The notes below the pieces were generated by a model. It searched no databases and had not been told where the DNA came from. It worked only from the letters and a program-made list of their open reading frames with translations. From positions 6,456,001 through 6,520,000 of the forward strand of contig NC_091671.1 of assembly GCF_042453785.1 (NCBI RefSeq): DNA of 64,000 bases. The letters run 5' to 3'. A program made the translations under genes and the position numbers. Origin of the DNA: Malus domestica. Lineage: Eukaryota; Streptophyta; Magnoliopsida; Rosales; Rosaceae. This document shows positions 32,301-43,826 of the stretch, piece by piece (the stretch's first letter is position 1; each line of letters begins with the position of its first letter).

Positions 32301-32754
32301 TATATGTATATATATATATTTCTTCCTTTTTTTTTTAAATAACATATGTATTCATTTTTTTTTTTTTGCTTCTGTTTTTTTTTTTTTTTTTTTAAGAAAC
32401 TGTAATTTAATTTTGTACAAAGAAAATTGCAAGTAAATTTGTAATAAAATTGACCTTCATCAATAATACTTTAATCAAACCCCAATTTTTTTTTTGATGT
32501 GACTGAACTCAAAATTGAATGCTCGAGCTGCTTACGTACCCTTCTAAAGAAATAGATCAAGTCAAAAGGTAGTTCAAATACATTTTTTTGGATTTTTTTT
32601 TAAATAAAATTGACTTTCTTTAATAAAACATTTATTTATATTTTGATGTGACTGAACTCGAAATTTTGAATGCTCGAGCTGCCTACGTATCCTTCCAAAG
32701 AAAGAGATCAAGTCAAAACGTAGTTCAAATACATACATTTTTTTTTTGTTATTT

Positions 32755-33085
32755 TTTTTCGTGCCGTTTGCAGTTTCAACTCGTGCAGACAAGGAGTGTT
32801 GGTGTCGTTTGTAGTTTCAACTCGTGCAGACAAGGAGCATTTGGTGCCGTGTTGCAGTTTCAGCTCGTGCAGGCAAGGAGCGTTTGGTGTCGTTTGCAGT
32901 TTCAACTCGTGCAGACAAGGAGCATTTGGTGTTGCCTTTTATGCTCGTGCGGATCAGGAGCGTTGATGTCGCCTTTTATGCTCGTGCAAATCAGGAGCGT
33001 TGTGCCATGCAGTTTAGGCTCGTGCAGGCGAGGAGCCTTGGTTCGTGCAGTTTAGGCTCGTGCGAACAAGGAGCATTGGTGAATT
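32755..33085. repeat. Tandem repeat of about 35-45 bp
   Basis: About eight degenerate units centred on 'AACTCGTGCAGACAAGGAGC'; later units drift to 'GCTCGTGCGGATCAGGAGC'. It lies just downstream of gag in element orientation. The ORFs through it are repeat translations. Confidence 0.8.
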
Positions 33086-33087
33086 TG

Positions 33088-35024
33088 TCAAGCAATTTTG
33101 GCGAGGCGTTCCTCACAATCTTCATAGCAAGGAGCCTTGACCGAGTGATTGAAGAAGTCTTCGGGCAAGAAATCACGCATCGTGATGGCAACAGACGATC
33201 TTTGTGTCGCAATTTTATCATCTTCAACATGTTCACGTTGCTTTGAAGGTTGACAAGAGCTGCTTTGCCCCCTTTTCGATTGGCGGACTTGTGGAGGAGA
33301 CGTATGCTTCTTGTGCAATTTCTTAGGAGTGACTTGAGTCCATCCTTCAATTTTGCTTGTCTTGGAGGATGCCCCCAGCGGTTGAGGTGAAAACTTTGAG
33401 TCGGAAGAGCCAAAAGTGGATGTGGTATAGTTTGACTCCACCATATCGTCAAGATCTAGCTCGATGATTCATTTTTGAGCCAGCTTCATGATGAGATCTT
33501 TCAGCACGAAACATTTTTCTGTCGGATGACTGATGAAGCGGTGGAATTTACAGTATCTTGGACTGTCGGTACGATTCATCTCTTCCGGCCGTCTGCACTC
33601 AGGCAAACTGATCACCTTCTTGTCCAACAGGTCATCTAACATGGCAACCACATCAGAGTCGGGGAATGGATAAGTCTTCTCCTCAAGCTCCTTCAAAGTG
33701 CGTCTACGCATCTCTTGATCACGAAAAGCTTCGGTTTGAATCGCCTTGCCTCGTGTGGATATTTTGACGGGAGATGTGTTGACCGTCATCGCTTCCTTGG
33801 TGGGTTTCCATGCAGCCTTTTCCACCTTTGTCCCAAGAACTTTGTCGTTCTTATAGTCGGCGATCGGTTCTTTCTTCCCATGATGGGCGATGCTCAACTC
33901 CATGTCATGGGCGCGAGTGGCCAATTCCTCGAAGGTCCGCGGTTTAATGCCTTGAATGATGTATTGCAAACCCCATTGCATGCCTTGGATGCACATCTCA
34001 ATTGAAGAGGTTTCCGAGAGCCTGTCTTTACAGTCGAGGCTTAGAGTGCGCCATCTGTTGATGTAGTCAATGACTGGCTCGTCCTTCCACTGCTTTGTGC
34101 TCGTTAACTCTAGCATGCTCACAGTGCGGCGGGTACTATAGAAGCGGTTGAGGAATTCCCGCTCTAATTGCTCCCAACTGTTGATGGACTCAGGCTCCAG
34201 ATTCGTGTACCACTCAAATGCGTTTCCTTTCAGCGAGCGCACAAACTGCTTGGCTAGGTAATCCCCTTCGGTTCCTGCGTTGTTGCAGGTTTCAACGAAG
34301 TGGGCAACGTGCTGTTTCGGGTTTCCCTTTCCATCAAATTGCATGAACTTTGGTGGTTGATAACCCCTCGGCATCCTTAGGGCATCAATCTTCTTGGAAT
34401 AGGGCTTCGAGTAGAACAATGAGGTATGTGAGCTCCCTTCGTACTGTGCCTTGATGGTGTTGGTGATCATCTCCTGCAGCTGCTGGATAGAAAGAGATCC
34501 CATGAGTGCCGCTGCTTGGTCTGGCTCCGGCTTCCCATCGATTTTCTTCACCGGGGGTTCTTCGTCTTCGCCAGCTCCTCCCTTTAGTGGATCATCCACT
34601 GGGTCGGGTTTATCGCTGTCCTGCGCCTCCAGTCGGTTGACTAGTGCTGCAATTTGCAAGTCTTTTTCTTCCACAGTTCGGGTTAGCCTTGCGATTGCTT
34701 CATTCATTTGAGCCAGCTGCTCATCGATTGAAGTTGCTCCAATGGTCATGACTTGCATGGCGCTTGAATCAGCATCAGAGAGCATGGATTCAGAGTATTT
34801 CCTTGGGCTTTCCCCCCTTGGTGCCCTTAGTGAGGCTAAGGTGATCAAAGGCTCGTGCCTTGGGTGCTTTTGTTCCCTTGGCAGAGTTGATGCAGAGGTG
34901 AAAGAGCAGAAGTAGCTCTTGCCATGCTTCGAGTCGTGATGCCCAAAGTGACACCAGTTGCGGCGATGACGCTTTTGTTCTTTGCGCCGGTTGCGGGAAC
35001 AGTTTGAGCCTTCCTTGATGCCAT
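33088..35024 (-). pseudogene. Ty3/gypsy gag, disrupted
   Basis: Starting at the ATG at 35024-35022 (MASRKAQTVPATGAK) the frame includes GITTRSMARATSALSP, then shifts near 34850. The main frame 34848-33469 (starting ITLASLRAPRGESPRKYSES) contains the retrotransposon gag core: KQHVAHFVETCNNAG, FVRSLKGNAFEWYTNL and WEQLEREFLNRFY. A stop at 33471-33469 follows MKLAQK, after which the same family sequence continues (IELDLDDMVESN to TMRDFLPEDFF, 33444-33088). Gag would form the particle in the plant cytoplasm. With a frameshift and an internal stop, this copy probably relies on other elements, if it is mobile at all. Confidence 0.85.
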
Positions 35025-35103
35025 TAATTTTGGAAGTACGCTAGAATTTCTTGAACGGAGAAAGAGATGAGAGGCAGAGATTGTCCCACTGGGCGTGCCA
35101 ATT

Positions 35104-35988
35104 TGTGAACACGGAAAATTCCTGAAACGAAAGGGACAAGAACAACGGGCACAAACAAAATATTTGTATTTGATGATTTTGGGTTACAATCTCTCTCTAT
35201 TTTGATCCTCTGATTCGATCTCCGTAAGTTGTGTATTTGTGGATGTGTGATTGACCCAAAGGGTCGTTGGGCTTGATCTAAGGATGAATGTTCTTCAAGG
35301 GCCGTGGATTTGATCTTGAAGGTGGATTTGAGCGGATCTTCAAAGGGGCTTTTGGGCTTGATCTTTGAAGAACAGTGATGAACGGACCTCCAAGGGCTTT
35401 TGGGCTTGATCTTGAAGAACAGTGATGAACGGATCTTCAAGGGCTTTTGGGCTTGATCTTGAAGAACAGTTGGGTGTGTGGATTTGTCGACGTTGTTGAT
35501 CCAAAGGGCCGTTGGGGCTTGATCTTGGATGAACGGATGATGAACGATGGTGCTTTCTTCAAGGGTCGTCGGGGCTTGATCTTGAATTGGTGGATGGTTG
35601 ATCCAAGGGCTGTCGGGGCTTGATCTTGGAAGAACGATGAACGAAGAACGAAGAACGCTTTCTTGATTCTTCGGGAACCTGGATGCTTGAGAGCTTCGGA
35701 GTTTCAGAGCTTCAGAGCTTCAAGAATTTTGCCTAATGATTTTGGTTCCCCTGAATGAATGAAATGTGCTTGTATTTATAGAATTTTCCAAGGCCTAATT
35801 TTGAATATAATATCCCAGATGAAATAAGTCGTTTCTGCCAGGTGTTGACACGTGTCCTATTTGATGACTTTTCTAACTTATTTCAATTTTCGTTGAGTCA
35901 CACGCTACGTGTAAAATTTATGTAATACATGAGCGTTGACACTTTGATTTATCGGTCAATATTTATTTACGAAATTTCGATGTCTACA
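35104..35988 (-). repeat. LTR (5' LTR in element orientation)
   Basis: 885 bp with TG...CA ends on the minus strand. It carries one more copy of a 47-bp internal unit than its partner at 26161-26998. It is followed outside by GTTT and the continuation of segmental duplication A. Confidence 0.92.
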
Positions 35989-35992
35989 GTTT

Positions 35993-37620
35993 TCATTTGG
36001 GCTTACCTATTTTAGGGGAAGTTTTGCCACATTTTCAGTAGGTTTTAATAGTTGAACACTTGAGTTGTGACTTCATCCATATTATAGATTCATCACCAAT
36101 CCGAGTAATGGTCAGCACATCTTGATTTTGCTGCCCACTGAACATCGAAGTCGAGGTGTGTCAGCGGACTAGATGTTTTTTTTGAAGTTTCTCTCTTTCA
36201 TCTACCAACTGTCAAGGCACAAAATTCTTATATACACCAATGTACAATATACATCGTTAAATGTAACAACTGGACTTGCACCCGATAAAATTTCAATGTA
36301 CTTTGCGGGAATCACTCCCCCTAAACACATGTCAAATGGGACTTCTTAAATTGGAGAATGTTTAGCAGATGCTCAGCTTTACAAAAAGTAGGGAGAAAGA
36401 AAAATGGAAATTGACAGACCAATAAGCTATAGCAAGTGCGCCTGCTGCTTTATAGAAAAGGGTCAATTTTGGATTCCTTCCTCCTAATTTATTAAGTTTG
36501 GAGATTCAGATTGTTGAAATTTGATCAAACGGTTACAAACAGAGACCTACTTTAAAAGTTATAATAACTAGTGGCCGTTTGATCAAATTTCAAAGGCCCG
36601 AATCTCCAGAGTTAGTGGATTAAGAGGAAGGGATCTGGTTTCCCTGCTTTATGACTAAGTTCACTCTGCTTTTTTACGACTAAAGGCTCTTACATGCTTT
36701 TGTGAAATTTCCAGTCTGCTTCGATAATATGGCACTGTATATAATGCACTCCGATCAGCTTTCATAATATTGCGAAAGTCTTCTACGAGTGTGTGACTCA
36801 ACTTTCAATGAAAACATTAATTTGTGGATGCAAATTTCTTCCTCCTTGTTCTTGGACGAAATTGCACCTATAAAACCAATAACACCTTAGGTCAAGGCCA
36901 AGAGCATCACGCACCCATGATGAATGGGGGAGCTTTGGCCGAAGAACCTCTGATGCCAAAATTAGAATTTTGAGGAAAAAGTGTTTAGAGAATTTGGAGA
37001 ATTTTGTAAGAGTGTAGAACTTAGATTTTTGGAGAAAATGGGGTAGTATATATAGGGCATGGCCAGCCCCCTTTGGAGAGATGGTGACTAGCCATTTGTG
37101 GCATTTTTGAGTGTAATTTGTAATTAATTAGCCAATTAATAGATTAATTAGATAATAAATCAATTAATTAGCTAATTAATAATATAATTTGAAATGAATG
37201 TTTTGGGGGTTACCTTGTAGAGAAGATTTGATGAGGATTGATGAAATATGTTTTGAATAAATAGCTATTTTGGACACTTTTGACTTGATTGATGGATGAT
37301 TGTTCACTGTTTGCAAGTAGAAGTTCCAGTGTTCCTTAAGGGTAATTTTGTTCTTTTTACCTTAGAATTTACGTGTCACCTCCATATTTTTCTTGATTAT
37401 TTTTTGCTCCACACTCATCACTCTTTTAGGCGTTCGCCATTGGTGGATGTCCTTTTCCTGATAGCGGTGCCAGAGAAACAGAAATATTGGGTCAAGGTTG
37501 CTCTCGGTTCTCGCAATGGTAATTTTTCAATCTGTACCTTGATCAGTAAACATGCTTACCAATCCAACGTCAACCTTCTTTTGAAGAATTAAAATTGACA
37601 TTATTTTTGTCCCTCATGGA
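35993..37620. other. Duplication A continues; no gene
   Basis: 36000-36450 and 36650-36780 match 41440-41560 and 43070-43640 (shared CCCACTGAACATCGAAGT, ACTTGCACCCGATAAAATTT). The stretch 36890-37260 (promoter-like, TATATATAGGG near 37049) and the ORF 37296-37592 are unrecognised. Apart from the MITE listed separately, no gene is supported. Confidence 0.55.
36454..36643. mobile_element. Mutator-like MITE, 190 bp
   Basis: The block is flanked by the 9-bp duplication CTGCTTTAT (36445-36453, 36644-36652), the size typical of Mutator-like elements. The interior folds back on itself: GGATTCCTTCCTCCTAATTT pairs with the right-hand AAGAGGAAGGGATC region, and AAATTTGATCAAACGG is repeated inverted. 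The homologous site near 43565 lacks the insertion. Confidence 0.85.
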
Positions 37621-37639
37621 GTTTGATAAATTTGCTCGA

Positions 37640-40600
37640 TCACTTTTACATGTTTCTCATGGGAGTTCTTAAATCATCCTTCTACTACTCAACAGACATC
37701 AATCTGAAACATACGGCTTGTTCAGGTACGAACTTCAATTCAATATTGATCATTTACTACAATATCTTCTCAATGTGTTTTGTTCTAATAATTTTCCTAT
37801 TTGTTTCTTTTATCTACAGTACTTTAAACTACCATCACGAACATACGAAATTACTATCTATAGAGCTTTTCGGTTTTCTGGTATATCTGTTATAGCTTAA
37901 TACTAGAAAAATTGTCCGCACTCTGCTGCGGGGTTTCAAACTATAATCGACAACAGCCATGAATAATATTCATAGAAAAAATCACTCAAAAGGCAGCAGC
38001 AACACAATCGCATTCTCAAATGCAGCAATTTAGACAACGCACATTTTACTTGAGTAATTCTCACAAAATCACAAATTAACAGTCATCTCCAAATAATTGA
38101 AAAATCAAGTCATAGGTGAATCGATACGGTAAAATAAGCAGTTCAATTTGATTTTACATTCTATTAAGTTAACATCAAGAGCCAATATATTTATGGTTAT
38201 GGTTTTCAATCAGTGTTTTATTGTCTTCTTTTTAAATTAGTGGTTCTTTTCAAATACAAAGTTTAGTCTTCTTAGCAAAGTCATTATTTTTTATAGTGGT
38301 TGGTTGAAATAAAGAGGTAGTATGAAATTGTGACCATTAGACAATAGTATGGCTGTGATCTAATAGTAAATTACCTTAATTTCACACGTAAGTTTGGTTT
38401 CAAACTTACTACATAAAAACAATGTCAACTTGCAAGACACTATATGAACTGGCTGGATAGCTAGTTGAATAAGCTTGTTCCCCTGTTTTTTCCCTTTCTT
38501 TTGAGTAATTTCCTCCTTCCCCTCCCTCCCCCCAAACTACCTTCATCCCATTTTGCACTTTCCCAAAAGCCTTTTCTCTATCCCCGTCTTCACTTTATCA
38601 CATGCTTTTTTATCCCAGCCATAATTAGACTAATGCGATTTATACCTAGAGAATAATGTGCTTTTTCACATGCTTTTTTCTCTCAAAATTTATAGAAATA
38701 TGAAAATGATCATCACAAATTTCAGATCCTGCATTAACCTAAATTAAAACAATTATTCAAATTCCTATATTAAAACAGCATTTAGAAGCACTATAAACTC
38801 AAATCACAAAAAACATCAACAACATGGTGAGAATGAAGCTTTATCTTATAGAAAATGATAAATATTTCTCAACCAATATGCTAAAAATGTCCACCACCAG
38901 TATATAATAAAAAAACAGAATACTAACTTCATCACATAGCACCACCTTTAAACGCATTTCTTTCCGAAATTAATTTAAGAAAAATTTTGACATTCACATG
39001 CCACTCATTAAGAAATTGATACTAGCTTAAGTTGTATATTGTAAAATGCAACCGCTTTTAGAATTCCTAAGTCATATCAGTTAGCAAGAAACCCATACTA
39101 ACTCAAGTTGTATAGTGTCATAACGCAACTGCAAAAAGACCAAGCTTCTGCTACTAAAAAGCTTTTACAAAATCATAAAACTCTTAACCGTTTGAACCCT
39201 ACCGGAAAGTTTATATGAGTTGAAGAACAGTCGTACTTAAGTGCAGCAAGATCATAACCTCTTGCAGCTTCTCCTCCATGTCAAAACCACATGCAGTCCA
39301 AATTAAGAAAGATTCAATGCCAGATCAAGAACAAAATAGTAATAATTTAAACTAAAATCCTTAATTATTGTTGCAGAGAGAATTCATATCAAGATTAACT
39401 ACATTATTTAATTCGAACGGAATCCAAAAGCAGCATAAATATGAAAGGTAAAAAATTAATAGCAAAAGTCACATTTCAACAGCGATTAATAGCAGAAATC
39501 AAAGTTCAGTGGCAGGGACCAAATAAACCTCAGGATTTCAGACTGCTTAACAAATTAGACAAACACATAATCCAATTTCATCTTTTTCCACTCATTTTTT
39601 TCTTGCAACACTGTTGGGCACCAAACATCACCAAAACTGACTCGCTGACACACAAATAAGCTACCGTACACTTTTTGATGAGGTTGGCAGAGAACTCAAT
39701 TTAGTGGCGCTCGTACCCTTTGAATACGTCGCTCATCTTTCCCTAAATTTATCTCTGCATTCAACCCATCACACAATTTCAACAATAATTCAGTTTGAAC
39801 GATCTGAAATCAATGGAATCGGAAGTAAATACCTGTTTCGATCGGAGATTTGAATGGATCGCCGGAGACGATGGCTGAAGAGCAGTGGCGGGTGTTTATT
39901 TTTTGTTCTAGGTGGTGGTGGCGGTGGCTTGCTGTCGAAGCGATGGAAACGGATGGAAACAGTAATGTGCGCGAAAGGAAACCTCTCTATCTACATGTGA
40001 CCCTTCCTTTCACCGCCAAAATAAGGCATCAAAACACCTTGCTTACTCCTGTTCAGAAGAGCCTTACTTGCTACTGTTCAGTGCCCCCACCCCTCCCTCT
40101 TTCTCTCTGACTCTGCAACCCGCCTCTCTCTTTCTGTTTTTGCCGTACCGAATGTTAGACCATCCTCAGTCAATCAAGTCAGTGGAATCCTCACAAAATC
40201 CCTCACTCAATCGGGTCAGTGATAACCTCCCTCGATTTCCTCCCTCACCCTCTGCAACACTGGCACACCCCTCACCTGCTCCCTCAATCTCATCGAACCC
40301 AGGCACACCACCACTCTCCCAAACCGAGAATGACCAAAATACCCATGCAAATTTCATTCCAGTCCGTTGGATTTAGAATGTACATAGGGTAAAATAGGCA
40401 TTTGATGCTCAGGGATTTAACCCATTCAATGGTCACCACCGAAGCCCACTTCGGGCCCAAAACCAACAGCCCTAAAAAACCCAAATTGTGGTCAGTGGAA
40501 GAGATGTAAATATTCAGCCCAAATCTGATGGCATTGTTGTAAATATTCGGCCTATGACAGCCAAAATACATAGCTTGTTTTCTGTTGAGACGCTTCTCTC

Positions 40601-41450
40601 ATATCTGGCCAATTAATGAAGAGCAAACTACGACACCATTATTCAAAATTTGACAAAGTGAAGTTTTCCTCTAGGAATCTTCACCTTTCAAGCTATATAT
40701 TTTCTGGTTCTCAATTCTTACAATTTTCATTGTTTTCCTCTAGGAATCTTCACCTAATTTTCTCGTGTTTGCTTTAATCGCGTACTGACGTTGGTGATTG
40801 AGAAAATGAAATCGTTGATGTCAATGCTCAACTTTACTGTTTACTTTTTGTAAAGTTAAGTTTATTGTAGCTCGAGATACCTTCTTTATATGCGAGTAAG
40901 TCTTCCACCAAATCAGAAACTAAAGCGTTTTATATACGTTGAAACGTGATTGGAAGATGCGTTGTCATCCATTCTTTTCGATTTCCTGTGTTTGAGTTAT
41001 ATTATTTCCTCCATGATTTGAAGTTGTTTCCGAAGTATATTTATTGGGATTTTGAGATGTGCGTTCTGGTACCTTTTGGAATATGACTTGAAACTTTCAG
41101 AGCAAGCGCAAACCAGAGTTTACCGTTCTAGTTCCTCATTTGATTATGCAGTTATATTCTCAATTGTCATTGCCTCGAGATTACTTGGTAATGACGTGAT
41201 TACACAGTTATATTCTCAACTTGCTATTACCTCGAGATTACTCGATGGTAGTGACATGATTACAGAGTTATATTCTCAGCTTGTCATCGTCACAAGATTA
41301 CTCGACAATGACATAATTATATTTCAGCTTAAACTAGTTACGGCTAGTGTATGATTTTGTATGCATGTAAAATAGTGTCAAAGACCCATTAAGTGTGGTC
41401 CTTCGGGGATGCAATAAATGTGGTTACTTGCAGGTGTTTTAATTTGGGCG
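37640..41450. repeat. Segmental duplication B
   Basis: This is a diverged copy of 23860-26150, in the same order and orientation: the ACATACGGCTTGTTCAGGT block at 37660-37900, the GAGACGCTTCTCTC block at 40545-40640, and the CTCGAGATTACT minisatellite at 41148-41330. Copy B carries a Helitron-like insertion and lacks the hAT and LTR elements of copy A. Confidence 0.8.
37903..40540 (-). mobile_element. Helitron-like element, minus orientation, right end uncertain
   Basis: Compared with copy A (24205-24235), about 2.6 kb is inserted here. On the minus strand its 3' end reads CCGCA, a 6-base loop, TGCGG, then a short A/T-rich spacer and CTAG at 37906-37903 followed by T. That is the hairpin-plus-CTRR terminus of Helitrons. 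No RepHel protein is visible. The interior has gene-like pieces, including 39680-39900, which on the minus strand resembles a 5' exon with a GTATTT donor (ACAGGTATTTAC), and proline/serine-rich ORFs at 40068-40376. The 5' TC end was not found. Confidence 0.6.
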
Positions 41451-41564
41451 TATCCCTATTTTAAGGGGAGTTTTGTCAAATTTTCGGTAGATTTTAATAG
41501 TTGAAAACTTGAGTTATGACTTTATGCATATTATGGATTCGTCACCAATCCACGTGATGGTCAA

Positions 41565-43050
41565 CTAATAGGATTTTTAGTACCTGCGTAAAGAGGGTTA
41601 AAAATCACACAAAAGACTTGCAAGAGAACAAGGTAGTTGTAGTAAAAATGTTAATGTAAAGTCGTTCCCACAAGGATTATCTAAAACAATTTATGCAAAA
41701 CCAAAATCTTAGTTAATTATTTGACAACAAAGTTTGAATAGAGTTGTTTTTCAATCTAAAAATAATAAAAACGAATTTAATAAAGTAATTGAGGAAAATC
41801 AACAAGAAATCAATTTTAAAGAAATCAAATTAGAAAGAAACAGATTTGTAAAAGCACTAGGGTTCCACCGTCCTCTTAACTATCATTTGTAGATTCACTA
41901 ATTACTTATGAATTACACATGCAACTTTGAATGTTAGGTTTTCCTAATGCATATTCAACTTGTGGCATTCAAGATAGAGCGTATATCAAACATGCAATCC
42001 GTCTATAGCATTCAGATTAAATATAAACATGCATGACTCATTATATTTTGTGAAAACCCTTTGAAAAATCATGCAACCCTTAAGACGTGGCATTCGCCCC
42101 AAGTGACTTACAATTATTAATCATAAGAAGCATTCCTCAATTTCAAAGGTGACATTCCAACAGAAATTGCATCTGATTGCTTATCTAAACATTCTAATGA
42201 TAGCTAAGTATTAAGACATAGAGACTATTTAAATGTAGTGATTATTAATTCAAAGCATGCATGCATAATATCATAAGCAATAAAATAAAAACTACATATT
42301 CATGCTAAAGCTATGGCCCCGCCCTAGCAAAAGAAAGTTAGTTATGCATATTCATAATTAAAACCAAAAGAGTTTTATTGAAATAGAAAAAGAGTGAAAA
42401 CACCTTGTAGAATAAAGTTTGAAAATTTCTAAGCTTTGGCCAAATTTCTCTCTCAAATATTGTGTTGAAAAGAAGAACATAGGGCCGGCCACATGGCTTA
42501 TTTATACTACGTAGAAAATTCAATCCTTCCTAGAAAATGACTTAAAATAAAACTAGGAGACCAAATAAATTAAAATAAATTAGAAAACAGAATCCTAAAT
42601 TGACTAGGATAATCAGCTCAAAATCTGCACAACGACGTTTTGGATACAAATCTCCTCCAAAAGTGGCTCAAAATAGCTGGATTTAAAGTTTGGAATAATC
42701 TGAACATTTCTACATAAGGCCACGAACCCAACAAAGGTCATCTTAGGCTCATAAAATTGCAATTAAGCCAAAAAGTCACTTTTCAGCATCACGCATTGCT
42801 TTTTTATTTTATCGCTAGAAAATAACCGCTTGGTAGAAAAAAACCAAAATTTTGACACAAACAAGCTAAAGGACTCACGAACGTCCTCCAATTTGAATCA
42901 CTTTAAAACTCGTCCGTTTGATCACGTTTTGCTCCAGAGGATGTCGAATGTCCTATATTGAAAATATAAAGTTAAGTATCAAAATTCAACTAAAATAATT
43001 ACAAAACATACTAAAATAGGATAAAATATATAATATGAAATCGACTCATC
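41565..43050. mobile_element. 1.5-kb insertion of unknown class (possible solo LTR or fragment)
   Basis: Copy A has a continuous GGTCAGCACATCTTG at 36111-36125. Here the same site is split by about 1.48 kb bounded by ACTA on both sides. The minus strand begins with GATGAGTCGATTTC and ends near GGTACTAAAAATCCTAT. It includes a passage (AATCCTTGTGGGAACGACTT) of a kind I associate with gypsy LTR regions. No coding capacity. Confidence 0.5.
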
Positions 43051-43640
43051 ACTAGCACATCTCAATTTCAGTGCCCACTGAACATCGAAGTTCGGGTGTG
43101 TCAGCGAACTAAAGGTTTTTTTTATATTTTATTTTAAAAAAACAAACGTTATTATCTAAATCAAGGGGAGCTTGTGAGGTTAGCCTCATAATGGGTTAGC
43201 AATAATGTGATTTAAATTCTCATTTGGTGGAGAATCAAACCTAAGACCTCTTACGTACAAGTGAAGATGAACACTACTAAACCGTAGTACTAAGTGACAA
43301 CTAGAATTTTTTTTTTTTTTTGGTAGTTTCTCCCTTTCATCTATCGACTGTTAAGGCAGGAAATTCTTGTATACATCAATGTACAATATACACTTTTAAA
43401 TGTAACGGCTGGACTTGCACCCGATAAAATTTCAATGCACTTTGCAGGAAATCACGCCTCAAATGGAACCCTTTAAATTACAGAATGTTTAACGAATGCT
43501 CAGCTTTATAAAAAGTAGGGAGAAAGAAAAGTGGAAATTGACAGACCAATAAGCTATAACAAGCGTGCCCGCTTTATGACTGAAGTTCACTCTGCTTTGT
43601 GAAATTTCCAGTCAGCTTCCATAATATGGCGCACTTTGCT
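43051..43640. other. Duplicated CNL upstream flank
   Basis: It matches 36130-36780 and, more weakly, 44985-45240. These are three versions of a flank lying upstream of CNL or CNL-relic sequence (shared AATTGACAGACCAATAAGCT). No gene. Confidence 0.55.
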
Positions 43641-43689
43641 TAGATGATAAGATCTGTTCTCCTTTTTGCTAGCTGTTCTGTGATTGTCT

Positions 43690-43800
43690 TCTCTCACAAC
43701 TCAATTTCCATTTGCAAAAGGAAGAGATCGGTCATCGCAGTGGCGGTGGTAGGTGGAGTCGCTATCTCGTTGCTTACCTTCACAAATCACAACAATAAAT
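43690..43800 (+). pseudogene. CNL 5' relic with lost start codon
   Basis: The leader TGATTGTCTTCTCTC and CCATTTGCAAA matches that of CNL3. The expected ATG is replaced by ATC at the homologous position (GGTCATCGCAGTGGCG). Codons for AVAVVGG follow, matching CNL MALAVVGGAAL, then homology ends. It is read within the open frame 43644-43826. It is the stub of a deleted CNL gene. Confidence 0.8.
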
Positions 43801-43826
43801 GTGTGAAATCAGGAACGAGGGATTGA

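Larger units (their letters stand above)
26161..35988 (-). mobile_element. 9.8-kb LTR retrotransposon (Ty3/gypsy-derived, probably non-autonomous)
   Basis: LTRs lie at 26161-26998 and 35104-35988. On the minus strand each starts TGTAGACATC and ends CCGTGTTCACA. The primer-binding site (TTGGCACGCCCAGTGGGAC) is immediately inside the right LTR and a purine-rich tract (AAGTGGGGGC) inside the left LTR. GTTT flanks both ends (26157-26160, 35989-35992). The homologous segment at about 41430 has the empty site. Only a damaged gag is present; no RT, RNase H or integrase was found. The interior also holds tandem repeats, unidentified gene-like fragments and an antisense copy of the coiled-coil-ORF repeat. 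The LTRs differ by scattered substitutions plus one 47-bp duplication. Confidence 0.93.

Noticed and set aside
32648..33246. Overlapping plus-strand ORFs with QLVQTRS-type repeats
   Set aside because: Translations of the 35-45-bp tandem repeat in more than one frame.
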